The translations under genes were made by a program, and so were the position numbers. From Paramixta manurensis (GTDB lineage Bacteria > Pseudomonadota > Gammaproteobacteria > Enterobacterales > Enterobacteriaceae), in assembly GCF_013285385.1 (NCBI RefSeq), contig NZ_CP054212.1, forward strand, positions 1,178,001 through 1,242,000: a stretch of 64,000 nucleotides of DNA, read 5' to 3'. Under the pieces are notes generated by a model. It saw only the letters and a list, made by a program, of their open reading frames with translations. It did no database searches and was not told where the DNA came from. Positions 31,812-41,190 of this stretch are shown in pieces (position 1 is the stretch's first letter; each line of letters begins with the position of its first letter).

Positions 31812-32723
31812 CTAACGCTGCGCTTCGCCACCTAGCGCTTCGACCAGGTTGCTGACAAACGCCGCCAGTTCGCTGGTCATCAAAATAAAGTCAGCATCAA
31901 ACCGTTGGGCAAAATCGTCACGATCAATATCGTCATTCTGCTCACGCAGCGTGTCCGCAAACTTTAGACGCTTAACCGAACCATCGTCAGAAAGCATAAG
32001 TTGAATACGCTCTTGCCAATCCAGCGCCAGCTTGGTGACCAGTTTGCCAGCTTCAATGTGGTTGGCTATCTCATCGCACACCAGATCCTGCTTTTTGCAA
32101 CGAATCACGCCGCCATCTTCCAGAATCGCTTTCAACTCAGCCTCATCCATTAACGCAAACCCAGCCGGAAGCTCGCCAGAGCGAACCCACTCGGTCAAGG
32201 TCAGCTCAATAGGGCTTTCCAGCGTCAGCGGGACGACCGGGAGAGAGCCGATGCTTTTACGCAATAACGCCAGCGTATCTTCCGCTTTTTTGGCGCTCGC
32301 GCAGTCGACCATAATCAGGTTGTTAACGGTATCCAGCCAGAGAAACGTTTGGCTAAAGCGGCTAAACGCGCGTGGCAACAGGCTATGTAAGACTTCGTCT
32401 TTCAGCGCATCTTTCTCGGTTTTCTTCAGCTTACGGTGCTGTTCGGCTTCCAGCTTTTCAATTTTCGCTTCCAGCGCCTGTTTGACCACCGGGGAAGGAA
32501 GGATCTTTTCTTCCTTGCGGGCACAAATCAGGATTTGACCGTTATTCACATGCGTCAGAGCATCGCTGCGCGACCCCATTGGAGAAACCCAGCCGGTTTT
32601 CGCCATATCCTGGCTGCCGCAAGGGGTAAAGGAAAATGCATCGAGTTGTTTTTCCAGGTCATCCACGGACAGGGGGATGTCACGATTCAGACGATAAATC
32701 ATCAAATTCTTAAACCACAACAT
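31812..32723 (-). CDS. rdgC: Recombination-associated protein RdgC
   Basis: A 303-residue protein, the same length as E. coli RdgC and very close in sequence (MLWFKNLM start, FTPCGSQDMAKTGWV, SRSDALTHV, ARKEEKILPSPVVKQALE, ILMTSELAA end). RdgC forms a ring around DNA and limits RecA-driven recombination. I chose the ATG at 32723; an in-frame extension upstream is not in the family. It is divergent to mak. Confidence 0.96.
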   Translation of the reverse strand: MLWFKNLMIYRLNRDIPLSVDDLEKQLDAFSFTPCGSQDMAKTGWVSPMGSRSDALTHVNNGQILICARKEEKILPSPVVKQALEAKIEKLEAEQHRKLKKTEKDALKDEVLHSLLPRAFSRFSQTFLWLDTVNNLIMVDCASAKKAEDTLALLRKSIGSLPVVPLTLESPIELTLTEWVRSGELPAGFALMDEAELKAILEDGGVIRCKKQDLVCDEIANHIEAGKLVTKLALDWQERIQLMLSDDGSVKRLKFADTLREQNDDIDRDDFAQRFDADFILMTSELAAFVSNLVEALGGEAQR

Positions 32724-32870
32724 GGTGTTTTCCTTCGCCGGGTGCGCTACCGGGCGCACAAGTTTCAAACTTAGCGCGCATGATAGCGAAACATCGTTAC
32801 TGGGTCATTGCCTTTCCTGCGCGGCGCTTCTAATGTAAGTGGCATTGCGTCGAATAATGAGGAATAAAAG

Positions 32871-33782
32871 GTGCGTATTGGTATAGATCTTGGCGGTACA
32901 AAAATTGAAGTCATTGCGCTTTCCGATCAGGGGAAAGAGCTGTTTCGTCATCGGGTGTCTACGCCGCGTGACGATTATCAAAAGACGTTACAAGCAATGA
33001 CCGATCTGGTTCTGCTGGCAGAGGAAAAAACCGGTGAGACAGGCAGCGTGGGAATTGGTATTCCCGGCTCCATCTCTCCTTATACCCAGCGAGTTAAAAA
33101 TGCTAATTCGACCTGGCTTAACGGCCAACCGCTGGATAAAGATTTAGCGACCATGCTCAAACGCGAGGTGCGTATTGCTAATGACGCGAACTGCCTGGCG
33201 GTGTCCGAAGCGGTGGATGGCGCGGCAGCCGGTCAGCCGGTGGTGTTTGCGGTCATTATTGGTACCGGCTCTGGCGCGGGCGTCACGATCAACGGCCAGT
33301 CGCGTATTGGCGGCAATGGCAATGCGGGCGAATGGGGGCACAATCCACTGCCGTGGATGGATGAAGATGAACTCCGGTATCGTGAAGAGGTTCCCTGCTA
33401 CTGCGGCCAGAAAGGGTGTATTGAAACCTTTGTTTCCGGCACGGGTTTTGCAAAAGATTATCAACGCCTGAGCGGCACCGCACGTAAAGGGGCGGAAATT
33501 GTGCAACTGCTGGCGCAGCACGATCCGGTGGCGGAGTTGGCGATGAGCCGTTATGAGCTACGTCTGGCCAAATCGTTAGCCAATGTGGTGAATATTCTCG
33601 ATCCCGACATCATCGTGCTGGGGGGCGGAATGAGTAACGTCGAGCGTTTATACCAGACTGTGCCACAGTTAATTAAACCCTGGGTTTTCGGCAAAGAGTG
33701 CGAGACGCCGATCGTGCAGGCCAAACATGGCGATTCCAGCGGCGTTCGCGGTGCGGCATGGTTGTGGCCACTAAAATCCTGA
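32871..33782 (+). CDS. mak: ROK-family fructokinase Mak
   Basis: A 303-residue ROK kinase colinear with E. coli Mak. Landmarks: GIDLGGTKIE (N-terminal phosphate site), GIPGSISP, NDANCLAVSEA with the catalytic Asp, GTGSGAGV, and the zinc motif GEWGHNPLPW... CYCGQKGCIETF. It phosphorylates fructose (and mannose) at C6. The start is a GTG. It keeps its E. coli place after rdgC; the next E. coli gene, araJ, is replaced by a kinase-like gene. Confidence 0.95.
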   Translation: MRIGIDLGGTKIEVIALSDQGKELFRHRVSTPRDDYQKTLQAMTDLVLLAEEKTGETGSVGIGIPGSISPYTQRVKNANSTWLNGQPLDKDLATMLKREVRIANDANCLAVSEAVDGAAAGQPVVFAVIIGTGSGAGVTINGQSRIGGNGNAGEWGHNPLPWMDEDELRYREEVPCYCGQKGCIETFVSGTGFAKDYQRLSGTARKGAEIVQLLAQHDPVAELAMSRYELRLAKSLANVVNILDPDIIVLGGGMSNVERLYQTVPQLIKPWVFGKECETPIVQAKHGDSSGVRGAAWLWPLKS

Positions 33783-33850
33783 CGCAGTAACGGTAAGCGC
33801 GCGAGTCGGAAACCGTTATCTGCTGCCAGGTGATAACAGAGGAGCGGCAG

Positions 33851-34855
33851 ATGAGCGCGAAACAGTATGACACCCTTGATAATATCACCTTGATCAGGCT
33901 AGCGCAGGAGGCGCTGGCCGGTTATCCCGCCGCATTGCAGGGCGAATTACGTCTCTTGTGCCGTTCGGAAAACGCAACTTTTTTGCTGGTGGCGAACGGA
34001 AAGCGTTACGCATTACGTCTGCATCGTAGTGATTACCATCAGAAAGCGGATATTGAGAGTGAACTACTGTGGCTGGCCGCGTTACGGGATACCGGCATCC
34101 AGGTGCCTGAAGCGTTGCTGAACCGGGCGGGTGAAGCGGTACAAACGCTGCGGTTGGCTGATGGCACAGAGCGCTATGCGGTGCTGTTTCACTGGATTGA
34201 AGGGGAGATGCCGACCACGGATGTCGATCCTCGCGCTTTTCAGCAGCTTGGGCAGATTACCGCCGGTTTGCATCAACACAGCCGCCACTGGCAACGCCCT
34301 GAGCAGTTTCAGCGTATTATCTGGGATCATCAAACCATGCTCGGGCCAAACAGCCACTGGGGCAATTGGCGGGATGCACCCCATCTACGGCGTGATGATT
34401 GGGCGGTTATTGAACAAACGATTGAGCAGGTGGGGCGTGAGTTGGACGGTTATGGTAAAGCCAGCGATCGCTATGGCCTGATTCATGCCGATTTGCGCTT
34501 AACAAACCTGCTAATACACGGTGACGAAACCCGCGTGATTGATTTTGATGATTGTGGATTGGGCTGGTATCTGCACGATTTAGCGGCGGCGATCAGCTTC
34601 GTCGAACATCACCCGCGCGCCGTAGAGTGGGTGGATAACTGGATTGAGGGCTATGAACGCGTGGCGCATATTAATGAGGCGGATCGCGCAGTGTTGCCTG
34701 CTTTACTGATCCAACGTCGCATTCAACTCCTCGCGTGGGCCGGGTCGCACCAGGCCACCGAGATGGCGCAAAGCCTTGGCGAACGGTGGGCCGACCACTC
34801 GGTGCGCTTATGTCGGCGCTATCTGGAAGGGCGCGCGCTTCCGATTGGTGCATAG
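33851..34855 (+). CDS. APH-fold phosphotransferase (choline/homoserine-kinase-like)
   Basis: A 334-residue protein of the aminoglycoside phosphotransferase fold. The catalytic motif is HADLRLTNLL near residue 215 (Asp as base, Asn as metal ligand) and the second metal motif is VIDFDDCG near 240. An N-lobe Lys/Arg-rich strand (KRYALRLHR) fits the ATP site. GGAG precedes the ATG. Relatives phosphorylate homoserine, choline, ethanolamine or proteins (SrkA/YihE); the substrate cannot be told. It stands where E. coli has araJ. Confidence 0.82.
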   Translation: MSAKQYDTLDNITLIRLAQEALAGYPAALQGELRLLCRSENATFLLVANGKRYALRLHRSDYHQKADIESELLWLAALRDTGIQVPEALLNRAGEAVQTLRLADGTERYAVLFHWIEGEMPTTDVDPRAFQQLGQITAGLHQHSRHWQRPEQFQRIIWDHQTMLGPNSHWGNWRDAPHLRRDDWAVIEQTIEQVGRELDGYGKASDRYGLIHADLRLTNLLIHGDETRVIDFDDCGLGWYLHDLAAAISFVEHHPRAVEWVDNWIEGYERVAHINEADRAVLPALLIQRRIQLLAWAGSHQATEMAQSLGERWADHSVRLCRRYLEGRALPIGA

Positions 34856-34872
34856 CCCGCACTGCGGGTGAG

Positions 34873-35283
34873 CTAACGCGGCTTGATATCGAGCGTCAAA
34901 CCGGGTATGCCTTTTGGCGGCGGCGGTAAGTTTTTTGCGCTGCTCACTGCGCCCCACGCCTTGAGGCATAACGCTTCATCACCCATGGTGCGCAGCACAC
35001 TGTATCGATGATTGGCGTTGTACTGTACCTGGAGCGTACAACGGCGCCCTTTATATTGCCCGGCGTCGTAAAAGTTGCGTTCAATGCCGTACTGCATCTG
35101 GTGGACATAAACACATCGCTCCCGTTGCGAGGTGGGGGCGGCGGTGCAGCTCTCTTCTGCCATCTTCGCCAGTTCCGCAGCCGTAGGCGTGTGGGGATGT
35201 TGCGCCTGGCAACCCGTGAGTAGCAGTGCTAACCCACCGATGATCCCGGTTTGATGTGTGCTCCTTTTTTTGCCTGACGTCAT
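34873..35283 (-). CDS. Lipoprotein with a TolA C-terminal-like domain
   Basis: A 136-residue protein: lysine- and arginine-containing N-terminus, hydrophobic core and lipobox LLTGC (Cys25 or so), so it should be a lipoprotein. The C-terminal 65 residues (about 72-136) match TolA domain III: YKGRRCTLQVQY, GDEALCLKAWGAV, LPPPP and an LDIKPR end, with both of its cysteines. AAGG precedes the ATG. It lies 86 bases downstream of sbcC on the same strand. The TolA-C resemblance is clear; function is inference, possibly binding TolB or colicin/phage proteins. Confidence 0.78.
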   Translation of the reverse strand: MTSGKKRSTHQTGIIGGLALLLTGCQAQHPHTPTAAELAKMAEESCTAAPTSQRERCVYVHQMQYGIERNFYDAGQYKGRRCTLQVQYNANHRYSVLRTMGDEALCLKAWGAVSSAKNLPPPPKGIPGLTLDIKPR

Positions 35284-35369
35284 GATGCAACCTTTTCTCC
35301 ACCTCTTTGCCGGCACAGTTTAACCGGTTAAGCGCCAGGCGGCAGCGTATTCGTCCGTTCTGAGCGGAT

Positions 35370-38300
35370 TTACAGAATTTCCCTGGCGGATAACTCAGTG
35401 GGGGATTCCAGCTTGCTGTAACCGAGACCGTTCATTTTACGCACTTTAATCTGTACCGGGATGCGCTCCTTCATCGCCTCGACATGGCTAATCACCCCAA
35501 TGGTTTTGCCGCTGGCATTAAGCGCATCAAGCGCATCGAGCGCGGTATCTAGCGTGTCGGCATCCAGCGTGCCAAAGCCCTCATCAAGGAACAGGGATTC
35601 AATGCGCGTCTTGTGGCTGACCAGGTCCGACAACGCTAACGCCAGCGCCAGGCTGACCAAAAAACTCTCGCCGCCGGAGAGGGTACGCGTATCGCGCGTA
35701 GCGTCGGCTTGCCAGGTATCAACCACCTGCAACTCTAATGCTTCCTGCGTTTTGCGTTGTAACAAGTAGCGGCCGTGTAGGCGCGCCAACTGATTATTCG
35801 CCAGCCAGACTAAGTGGTCGAGCGTTAATCCCTGGGCAAATTTGCGGAACTTATCGCCGGTAGCAGAGCCAATCAGATGGTTAAGATACCCCCACTCTTC
35901 TGTGCGCTCTTCGCTGGCGACAATTTGCTGTAACAGGCTCTGCTGTTGCTGCCGACGTTCGCTGTCGCTATCAAGCTGTTGCCGTACTTGCCCCTGCTGT
36001 TGCGCATTTTCACGCACCTGCTGGCGCAGCGTTTCCGCCTGCGCCGCAAGTTGAGACGCTTCCTGGTTTAAGGCCACCGGGCGCTGCGCCAGATGCTGTT
36101 GCAAAGCGCTGGCTATTTGCGCTTTCACCGTTTCGGCTTGGTGCAGATGTTGTTCCCGCGCGCGCTGTTCGCTTTTTAAACGTTGGCTCTCTTCTTCGCT
36201 GAGAAGCGCCGCCAGCAGGGCGTTTTCATCGGCGAAAGCGCTGTGTTCTAACGCCGCAGCTAACTGTTGTTGAGCTTCGGTTGCCTTTTTTTGGCGGGCA
36301 CGTAGCTGTTCATTAAGTGATTTATGCTGCCCGGTCAGAGTATTTATCTGGTTTTGCGCCGCTTGCCACTGCTGCTGTATTGCCAGATAACTCGCTTCCG
36401 CCCGCTCAGTTTGTTGTTGTAGATGTTGACGAACCTCAGCCAGCGATTGGTCACCCATCAATTGTTGCCGTTGCGCTTGCAACGCCTGCTGCTGTTGCTG
36501 CGCATTTGCCAACGTTTTTTCGGTTTCAGCCATGCGGGGCAGGGCGGCGGCCGATTCGCTCTCCAGCGCGTCTTGCTTACTTTGAAGCGCCGCTAACTGT
36601 GGCGTAAGTTTAGCAAGCGCTTGCTCACTCTCTTGCCACTGCCGCCATTCTGCCTGACGGGCCTGTAGCCAGCTATCCAGCTCCTCGCTTTGCGGCAAAA
36701 CAAGCTGATGCCGGGCTAACTCCTGGCTCAGCGTTTCACGCAGTTGCTGCGAGCGGGCAACGTCACTCTGATATTGCTGTTTTACGGTTTCAAGCGACTG
36801 TTGCACGTTTTCCTGTTGTTGACGCGCGAGTTGGGCGGCCTGTTGTTGTTTTTGCACCGCTTGCTGATGTTCATTCAGCGCCGCTTTGGCCTGTTGGCTG
36901 GCGCGTAGGGCGGCGTCATGCTGTTGCAACAGGGCCTGTGTTTCGCGTTCTTGTTGCTCTTGCTGTTGTAGCCAAAGCTCCAATTCCTCCTGCTGTTGCG
37001 GCGCTAAGTCTAACGCTAACGCGCTGGCGGCTTCCTGCCATTGTGCTTCCAGTTTGGCTTGCTCATCGGCCAGGGTTTGCAGCTCTTGCCGGGCTTGTTC
37101 ACTGTGCGCCTGAAAGGTTTTTAGTTGTTCTGCGCTGGTGATGCCCTGTAGACGCAGGGCATCTTCTTGCTGGCGCAGTTGTTCAAGCCGCTGCTGGTTT
37201 TCTGACACGGTAACGGCCTGATACTCAGCAATAGCGGGATGCTCGGTTGAGCCGCACAGAGGACAGGGTTGGCCGGTTTCAAGCCGCGCGCGTTCCTGTT
37301 CCAGAGTGACGATACGTTGTTCCAGCTCTACACGCTTTTCGAGATCCACCCGATGTTGGTGCCTCTCGCGCCAACTTTGGCGTTGCGCGTCCAACTGCTG
37401 CTGCCGTTGCTGGCTATGGCGTAGCGATTCAGCACGGCTGGCGTGTAGTTTTTGTTGCTGTTGGCTCAGTCGATGATAATGCGGAGCGATTAAGGCCAAA
37501 CGTTGGCGCAGCGGGCGCTGCTGCGTCAAACGTTCGAGAAGAGCGCGAAGCTGTGCTTCGGGCTGCCGTTGTTGTAAATCAGTAAGCGTTTGCTCCGCCT
37601 GTAGCCAGTGCTGCTGTGCGCTATCTTGTTGAGACTGCAACGGCACCAGACCTTCGGCGATCTGTTTCACCGCCTGCGCCTGTTGCGCTAGCTGCTCAAC
37701 AAGCTGCTTTTCTTTTTGTTGTTGTACAGTAAGCGCTTGCTCGCTTTGCTGTAGCCAGCTAAACCGCTCCTGCCAAAGCCGTAATGACTCGCCCCACTGC
37801 GCAACCGTCGCGTGCTGCTGACGCCAGTGTTGGTGGGTTTGCATTTGTTGCTCCACCGCGGCGATGTCACTTTGTTGCTGCAACCGGGTGGTTTGCTGTT
37901 GTTGCTGTACTCGCTGTTGCTCTTGCCGGGTTTGTTCCAGCCCGGTAATTTGCTGGTGCAACGTAGCGAGATGTTGCTCAAGCGGAATGACGGTTTCGGC
38001 GATCAACGTTTCCTGCTGCTGGCGATGTTGGGCGGTTTGCAAGCGTTCGCTTTCCGCTTGTGCCTGGCGTTCGGCGAGCGCCGCCAGTTCTGACTGCCGT
38101 AGCGTGAGCTGTGCATTAAGTTGTTGCCGTTGCTGTTCAACCTGTGCAAGTTCTTGTTGGTAGTGCTGGCAGGCTTGCCACTGCGGGCGCAATTTTTCTG
38201 CCGGCTCAGCGCGCGCCAGTTTTTCATGATCGTCCTTCGCCAGGCGCCAGGCGCTATCGGCTTGTTGCCATGCCTGCTCCGCCTGCTGTTGATCCTGCAG

Positions 38301-39065
38301 AATTTTTTGCCACTGGGTGAGCCATTGTTGCTGCCGCTGGGCTTCCGCTAACGATTGTGTAAGCGCTTGCTCTTCTGCGCTCAGGGCGTCGATTTTTTGT
38401 TGTAATCCGTGGCGAGTCTCTTCGTCCAGGAGCGCCATCCCGGCGGCTTGTGCGCGTAAATTATCCAGCGTAATACGGCTGGCTTTATGTTGCTCAAACA
38501 CCTCGGCTGAGAGACGGCCATAAATCTCCGTTCCGGTTAGCTCTTCCAGCAATGCCGCGCGTTCCCCGGCGTCTGCATTCAAAAACGCGGCAAATTGCCC
38601 CTGAGACAGCATCATTGATTTGGTGAAGCGCTCAAAATCAAGGCCGGTGAGGGCCGCCAACATTTCCAGCTTATCCTTCACTTTATCGGCCACAATCACG
38701 TTGTCTGCGCAACGCGCCAGCTCAACGCGCGGCGCCTGCAGATTACCGTCAATAGCGCCGCGGGCGCGATTTTGGCTCCAAAACGCGCGCCAGGCTTGCC
38801 CCTTAATCTCAAACTCAACTTCCGCCAGACACTCCGCGGTATCACGCGTGATCAACTCATTTTGCGTTTGTGAGATCTTCCCGAGGCGCGATGTCTCGTG
38901 ATAGAGCGCCAGACAAATGGCGTCAAGAATCGTGGTCTTCCCCGCGCCGGTCGGCCCGGTAATGGCAAACAAGCCATTACTGGCGAAGGGCTCGGCGGTA
39001 AAATCGATTTTCCACTCACCTTTCAGCGAGTTGAGGTTTTTAAAACGCAGCGTCAGAATCTTCAT
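35370..39065 (-). CDS. sbcC: SbcC, ATPase subunit of the SbcCD nuclease
   Basis: A 1231-residue SMC/Rad50-like protein, longer than E. coli SbcC (1048). Walker A GPTGAGKTT is near residue 37, the zinc hook CPLCGS near 605 lies between two very Gln-rich coiled coils, and signature LSGGESFLVSLALALALSDL plus Walker B ESLFLDEGFGTLD are at the end. With SbcD it cuts hairpins and DNA ends. It starts four bases inside the end of sbcD. The extra length sits in the coiled-coil arms. Confidence 0.95.
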   Translation of the reverse strand: MKILTLRFKNLNSLKGEWKIDFTAEPFASNGLFAITGPTGAGKTTILDAICLALYHETSRLGKISQTQNELITRDTAECLAEVEFEIKGQAWRAFWSQNRARGAIDGNLQAPRVELARCADNVIVADKVKDKLEMLAALTGLDFERFTKSMMLSQGQFAAFLNADAGERAALLEELTGTEIYGRLSAEVFEQHKASRITLDNLRAQAAGMALLDEETRHGLQQKIDALSAEEQALTQSLAEAQRQQQWLTQWQKILQDQQQAEQAWQQADSAWRLAKDDHEKLARAEPAEKLRPQWQACQHYQQELAQVEQQRQQLNAQLTLRQSELAALAERQAQAESERLQTAQHRQQQETLIAETVIPLEQHLATLHQQITGLEQTRQEQQRVQQQQQTTRLQQQSDIAAVEQQMQTHQHWRQQHATVAQWGESLRLWQERFSWLQQSEQALTVQQQKEKQLVEQLAQQAQAVKQIAEGLVPLQSQQDSAQQHWLQAEQTLTDLQQRQPEAQLRALLERLTQQRPLRQRLALIAPHYHRLSQQQQKLHASRAESLRHSQQRQQQLDAQRQSWRERHQHRVDLEKRVELEQRIVTLEQERARLETGQPCPLCGSTEHPAIAEYQAVTVSENQQRLEQLRQQEDALRLQGITSAEQLKTFQAHSEQARQELQTLADEQAKLEAQWQEAASALALDLAPQQQEELELWLQQQEQQERETQALLQQHDAALRASQQAKAALNEHQQAVQKQQQAAQLARQQQENVQQSLETVKQQYQSDVARSQQLRETLSQELARHQLVLPQSEELDSWLQARQAEWRQWQESEQALAKLTPQLAALQSKQDALESESAAALPRMAETEKTLANAQQQQQALQAQRQQLMGDQSLAEVRQHLQQQTERAEASYLAIQQQWQAAQNQINTLTGQHKSLNEQLRARQKKATEAQQQLAAALEHSAFADENALLAALLSEEESQRLKSEQRAREQHLHQAETVKAQIASALQQHLAQRPVALNQEASQLAAQAETLRQQVRENAQQQGQVRQQLDSDSERRQQQQSLLQQIVASEERTEEWGYLNHLIGSATGDKFRKFAQGLTLDHLVWLANNQLARLHGRYLLQRKTQEALELQVVDTWQADATRDTRTLSGGESFLVSLALALALSDLVSHKTRIESLFLDEGFGTLDADTLDTALDALDALNASGKTIGVISHVEAMKERIPVQIKVRKMNGLGYSKLESPTELSAREIL

Positions 39066-40285
39066 GCCTGTTCCTTATGCTGAAGGGCTTCTCGTGTTTC
39101 GGCGAAAAGCTGCCGCGCGCGCTGCTGGCGGCCGCTGTCTTCCTCGCTTTCCTGCAGTAAGCGCCGTTCAAACACCTCTTCCACGCTAAGTTCGCTCAGG
39201 GTTTCGTTATGCTGTTGTGCAAGGGTTCTTTCACGCTGTTCCCGGCTGCGGCGAACTAACAGCACCTCTACCGGTAACGTTTCAGTAAGGCTCTGGATCC
39301 GGCGTTGCAGATCGTTCAGGTATTCTGGCGTAGCAATTTCAATATCCAGCCAAACCGGTTTCTCTGGCTGCTGGCCGGCAAATTGACCGAGCTGATGCTC
39401 AATATCCGCCAGTGAACCTTTTAGCATTTGCATCGGCTGGAACAGTGGGACGGCAAGCGGCTCGACACGCGCCAGTTGCGCTTGCGCAAACTCCACCAGA
39501 AAAACGCTTTTCTGCTTGCCCAACTCGTCAAAACTCAGCGGGATAGGAGAGCCGCTGTAACGAATATGCTCGCTATTGGCAATGCATTGCGCGCGGTGGA
39601 TATGGCCCAGCGCAATATACTCCGCCGGAGGGAAAGCTTGCGCCGGAAAAGCATCCAGCGTACCGATATAGATGTCACGCACTGCGTCGCTTTTGGTGAC
39701 GCCGACCGTCGTCAAATGCCCGGTCGCAACGATCGGTAGCGGCAGGCCGAGCGTTTCGCGCAGGCGTACTGCCTGTTGGTAACAACGCTGATAATGGTCG
39801 GTAATCGCCTCCAGCAGGCTTTGCTGTTTTTCTCTGCCGGATTGCCCGGCCCGGCTACGCACAATATCGCGCGGACGTAAGAACGGAATCGCACAGAGTA
39901 GCGCGCCGGGGTTGCCCTCGCGATCTTTCAGCACCAGAACCTGTTCTGCCGGATCCTCACTGGCGGCGGCGATAACACGGGTGTTTAGGCAGGCCAGCAA
40001 CTCGCGTGACTCGTTTAAGGTGGCAACGGAATCGTGATTGCCGCCCAGCACCACTAATTGGCAGCCGGTTTGCTGCAGTTGCACGACAAAGCGATTATAC
40101 AGTTCGCGCGCATAGCTGGGCGGGGCGCCGCTATCAAAAATATCGCCTGCCACCACCACCGCATCAACCTGATATTGCTCAACGCGCTCAATCAGCCAGT
40201 CAAGAAATGCCTGATGCTCCGGCGCGCGGCTCTTGGTGTAAAAAAACTGCCCCAGATGCCAGTCTGAAGTATGGATGATTCGCAT
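39062..40285 (-). CDS. sbcD: SbcD, nuclease subunit of SbcCD
   Basis: A 407-residue Mre11-like phosphodiesterase. All metal motifs are visible: HTSDWHLGQ, VVAGDIFDSGA, LGGNHDS, VATGHLT and ALGHIHRAQ. It gives the SbcCD complex its Mn-dependent exonuclease and endonuclease. sbcD comes first and its stop overlaps sbcC by four bases, so the subunits are coupled. It is divergent from phoB. Confidence 0.95.
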   Translation of the reverse strand: MRIIHTSDWHLGQFFYTKSRAPEHQAFLDWLIERVEQYQVDAVVVAGDIFDSGAPPSYARELYNRFVVQLQQTGCQLVVLGGNHDSVATLNESRELLACLNTRVIAAASEDPAEQVLVLKDREGNPGALLCAIPFLRPRDIVRSRAGQSGREKQQSLLEAITDHYQRCYQQAVRLRETLGLPLPIVATGHLTTVGVTKSDAVRDIYIGTLDAFPAQAFPPAEYIALGHIHRAQCIANSEHIRYSGSPIPLSFDELGKQKSVFLVEFAQAQLARVEPLAVPLFQPMQMLKGSLADIEHQLGQFAGQQPEKPVWLDIEIATPEYLNDLQRRIQSLTETLPVEVLLVRRSREQRERTLAQQHNETLSELSVEEVFERRLLQESEEDSGRQQRARQLFAETREALQHKEQA

Positions 40286-40405
40286 ATTAACCCCGGCTTA
40301 CGTAGCGTGCGTTGCCGATTATAACCAGCGCCGCGAAAAAGGGGCGGATAAATACCTCGGGAGGTTTCACAAAAGTGTTATGTAACGGTATGTTGACCCG
40401 TGCAT

Positions 40406-40440
40406 TTTTCATAAATCTGTCATAAAACTGACGCATAATG
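40406..40440 (+). promoter_or_regulatory. Pho box and promoter of phoB
   Basis: TTTTCATAAAT-CTGTCATAAAA-CTGACGCATAAT contains direct repeats of the PhoB-binding unit, including CTGTCATAAAACTGACGCA, almost identical to the E. coli phoB Pho box. It ends 47 bases before the phoB start, supporting autoactivation of phoBR under phosphate starvation. Confidence 0.88.
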
Positions 40441-40486
40441 GCGCCGCAAATCCCCGTGACAACCCGGTCACATCACAGGAGCAATA

Positions 40487-41176
40487 ATGGCTAAGCGCAT
40501 TCTGGTCGTCGAAGATGAAGCCCCAATTCGGGAAATGTTGTGTTTCGTTCTGGAGCAAAATGATTACCAGCCAATCGAAGCGGAAGATTATGACAGCGCC
40601 ATCAATTTGCTGATTGAACCCTGGCCCGATTTGATCTTACTCGACTGGATGTTGCCCGGCGGCAGCGGCATCCAGTTTATTAAACATTTAAAACGTGAAG
40701 CGATGACGCGTGATATTCCGGTGATGATGATTACCGCGCGTGGTGAAGAGGAAGATCGCGTGCGCGGGCTAGAAGTCGGCGCCGATGATTACATTACCAA
40801 GCCATTTTCACCGAAAGAGTTGGTGGCGCGCATTAAAGCGGTGATGCGCCGGATCTCGCCAATGGCGGTAGAAGAGGTGATTGAGATGCAGGGCTTAAGT
40901 CTTGATCCTTCCTCACACCGGGTAATGTCGGCCACTACGCCACTGGAAATGGGGCCAACCGAGTACAAGCTGTTGCACTTTTTTATGACCCATCCCGAGC
41001 GCGTTTATAGCCGAGAACAGTTGCTAAATCACGTTTGGGGAACCAATGTCTATGTAGAAGATCGCACGGTTGACGTGCATATTCGCCGCTTGCGTAAAGC
41101 TCTGGAAGTGTCCGGGCACGATCGCATGGTGCAAACGGTGCGCGGAACGGGGTATCGTTTTTCCGCTCGCTACTAA
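40487..41176 (+). CDS. phoB: PhoB, phosphate response regulator
   Basis: A 229-residue OmpR/PhoB-type regulator. The receiver domain has D53 in LLDWMLPG, K105 in YITKPFSPKE, and the acidic pocket VVEDE. The winged-helix domain holds EYKLLHFFMTHP and DRTVDVHIRRLRKAL. It activates Pho-regulon promoters when phosphorylated by PhoR. AGGAG precedes the ATG and a Pho box lies upstream. Confidence 0.97.
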   Translation: MAKRILVVEDEAPIREMLCFVLEQNDYQPIEAEDYDSAINLLIEPWPDLILLDWMLPGGSGIQFIKHLKREAMTRDIPVMMITARGEEEDRVRGLEVGADDYITKPFSPKELVARIKAVMRRISPMAVEEVIEMQGLSLDPSSHRVMSATTPLEMGPTEYKLLHFFMTHPERVYSREQLLNHVWGTNVYVEDRTVDVHIRRLRKALEVSGHDRMVQTVRGTGYRFSARY

Positions 41177-41190
41177 TTGGGGTCTGACTC

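Noticed and set aside
35461..39189. Many open frames on the plus strand opposite sbcC and sbcD
   Set aside because: They are shadows of the Gln- and Leu-rich coiled-coil coding sequence (CTG/CAG repeats) and have Cys/Ser-rich compositions with no ribosome sites.
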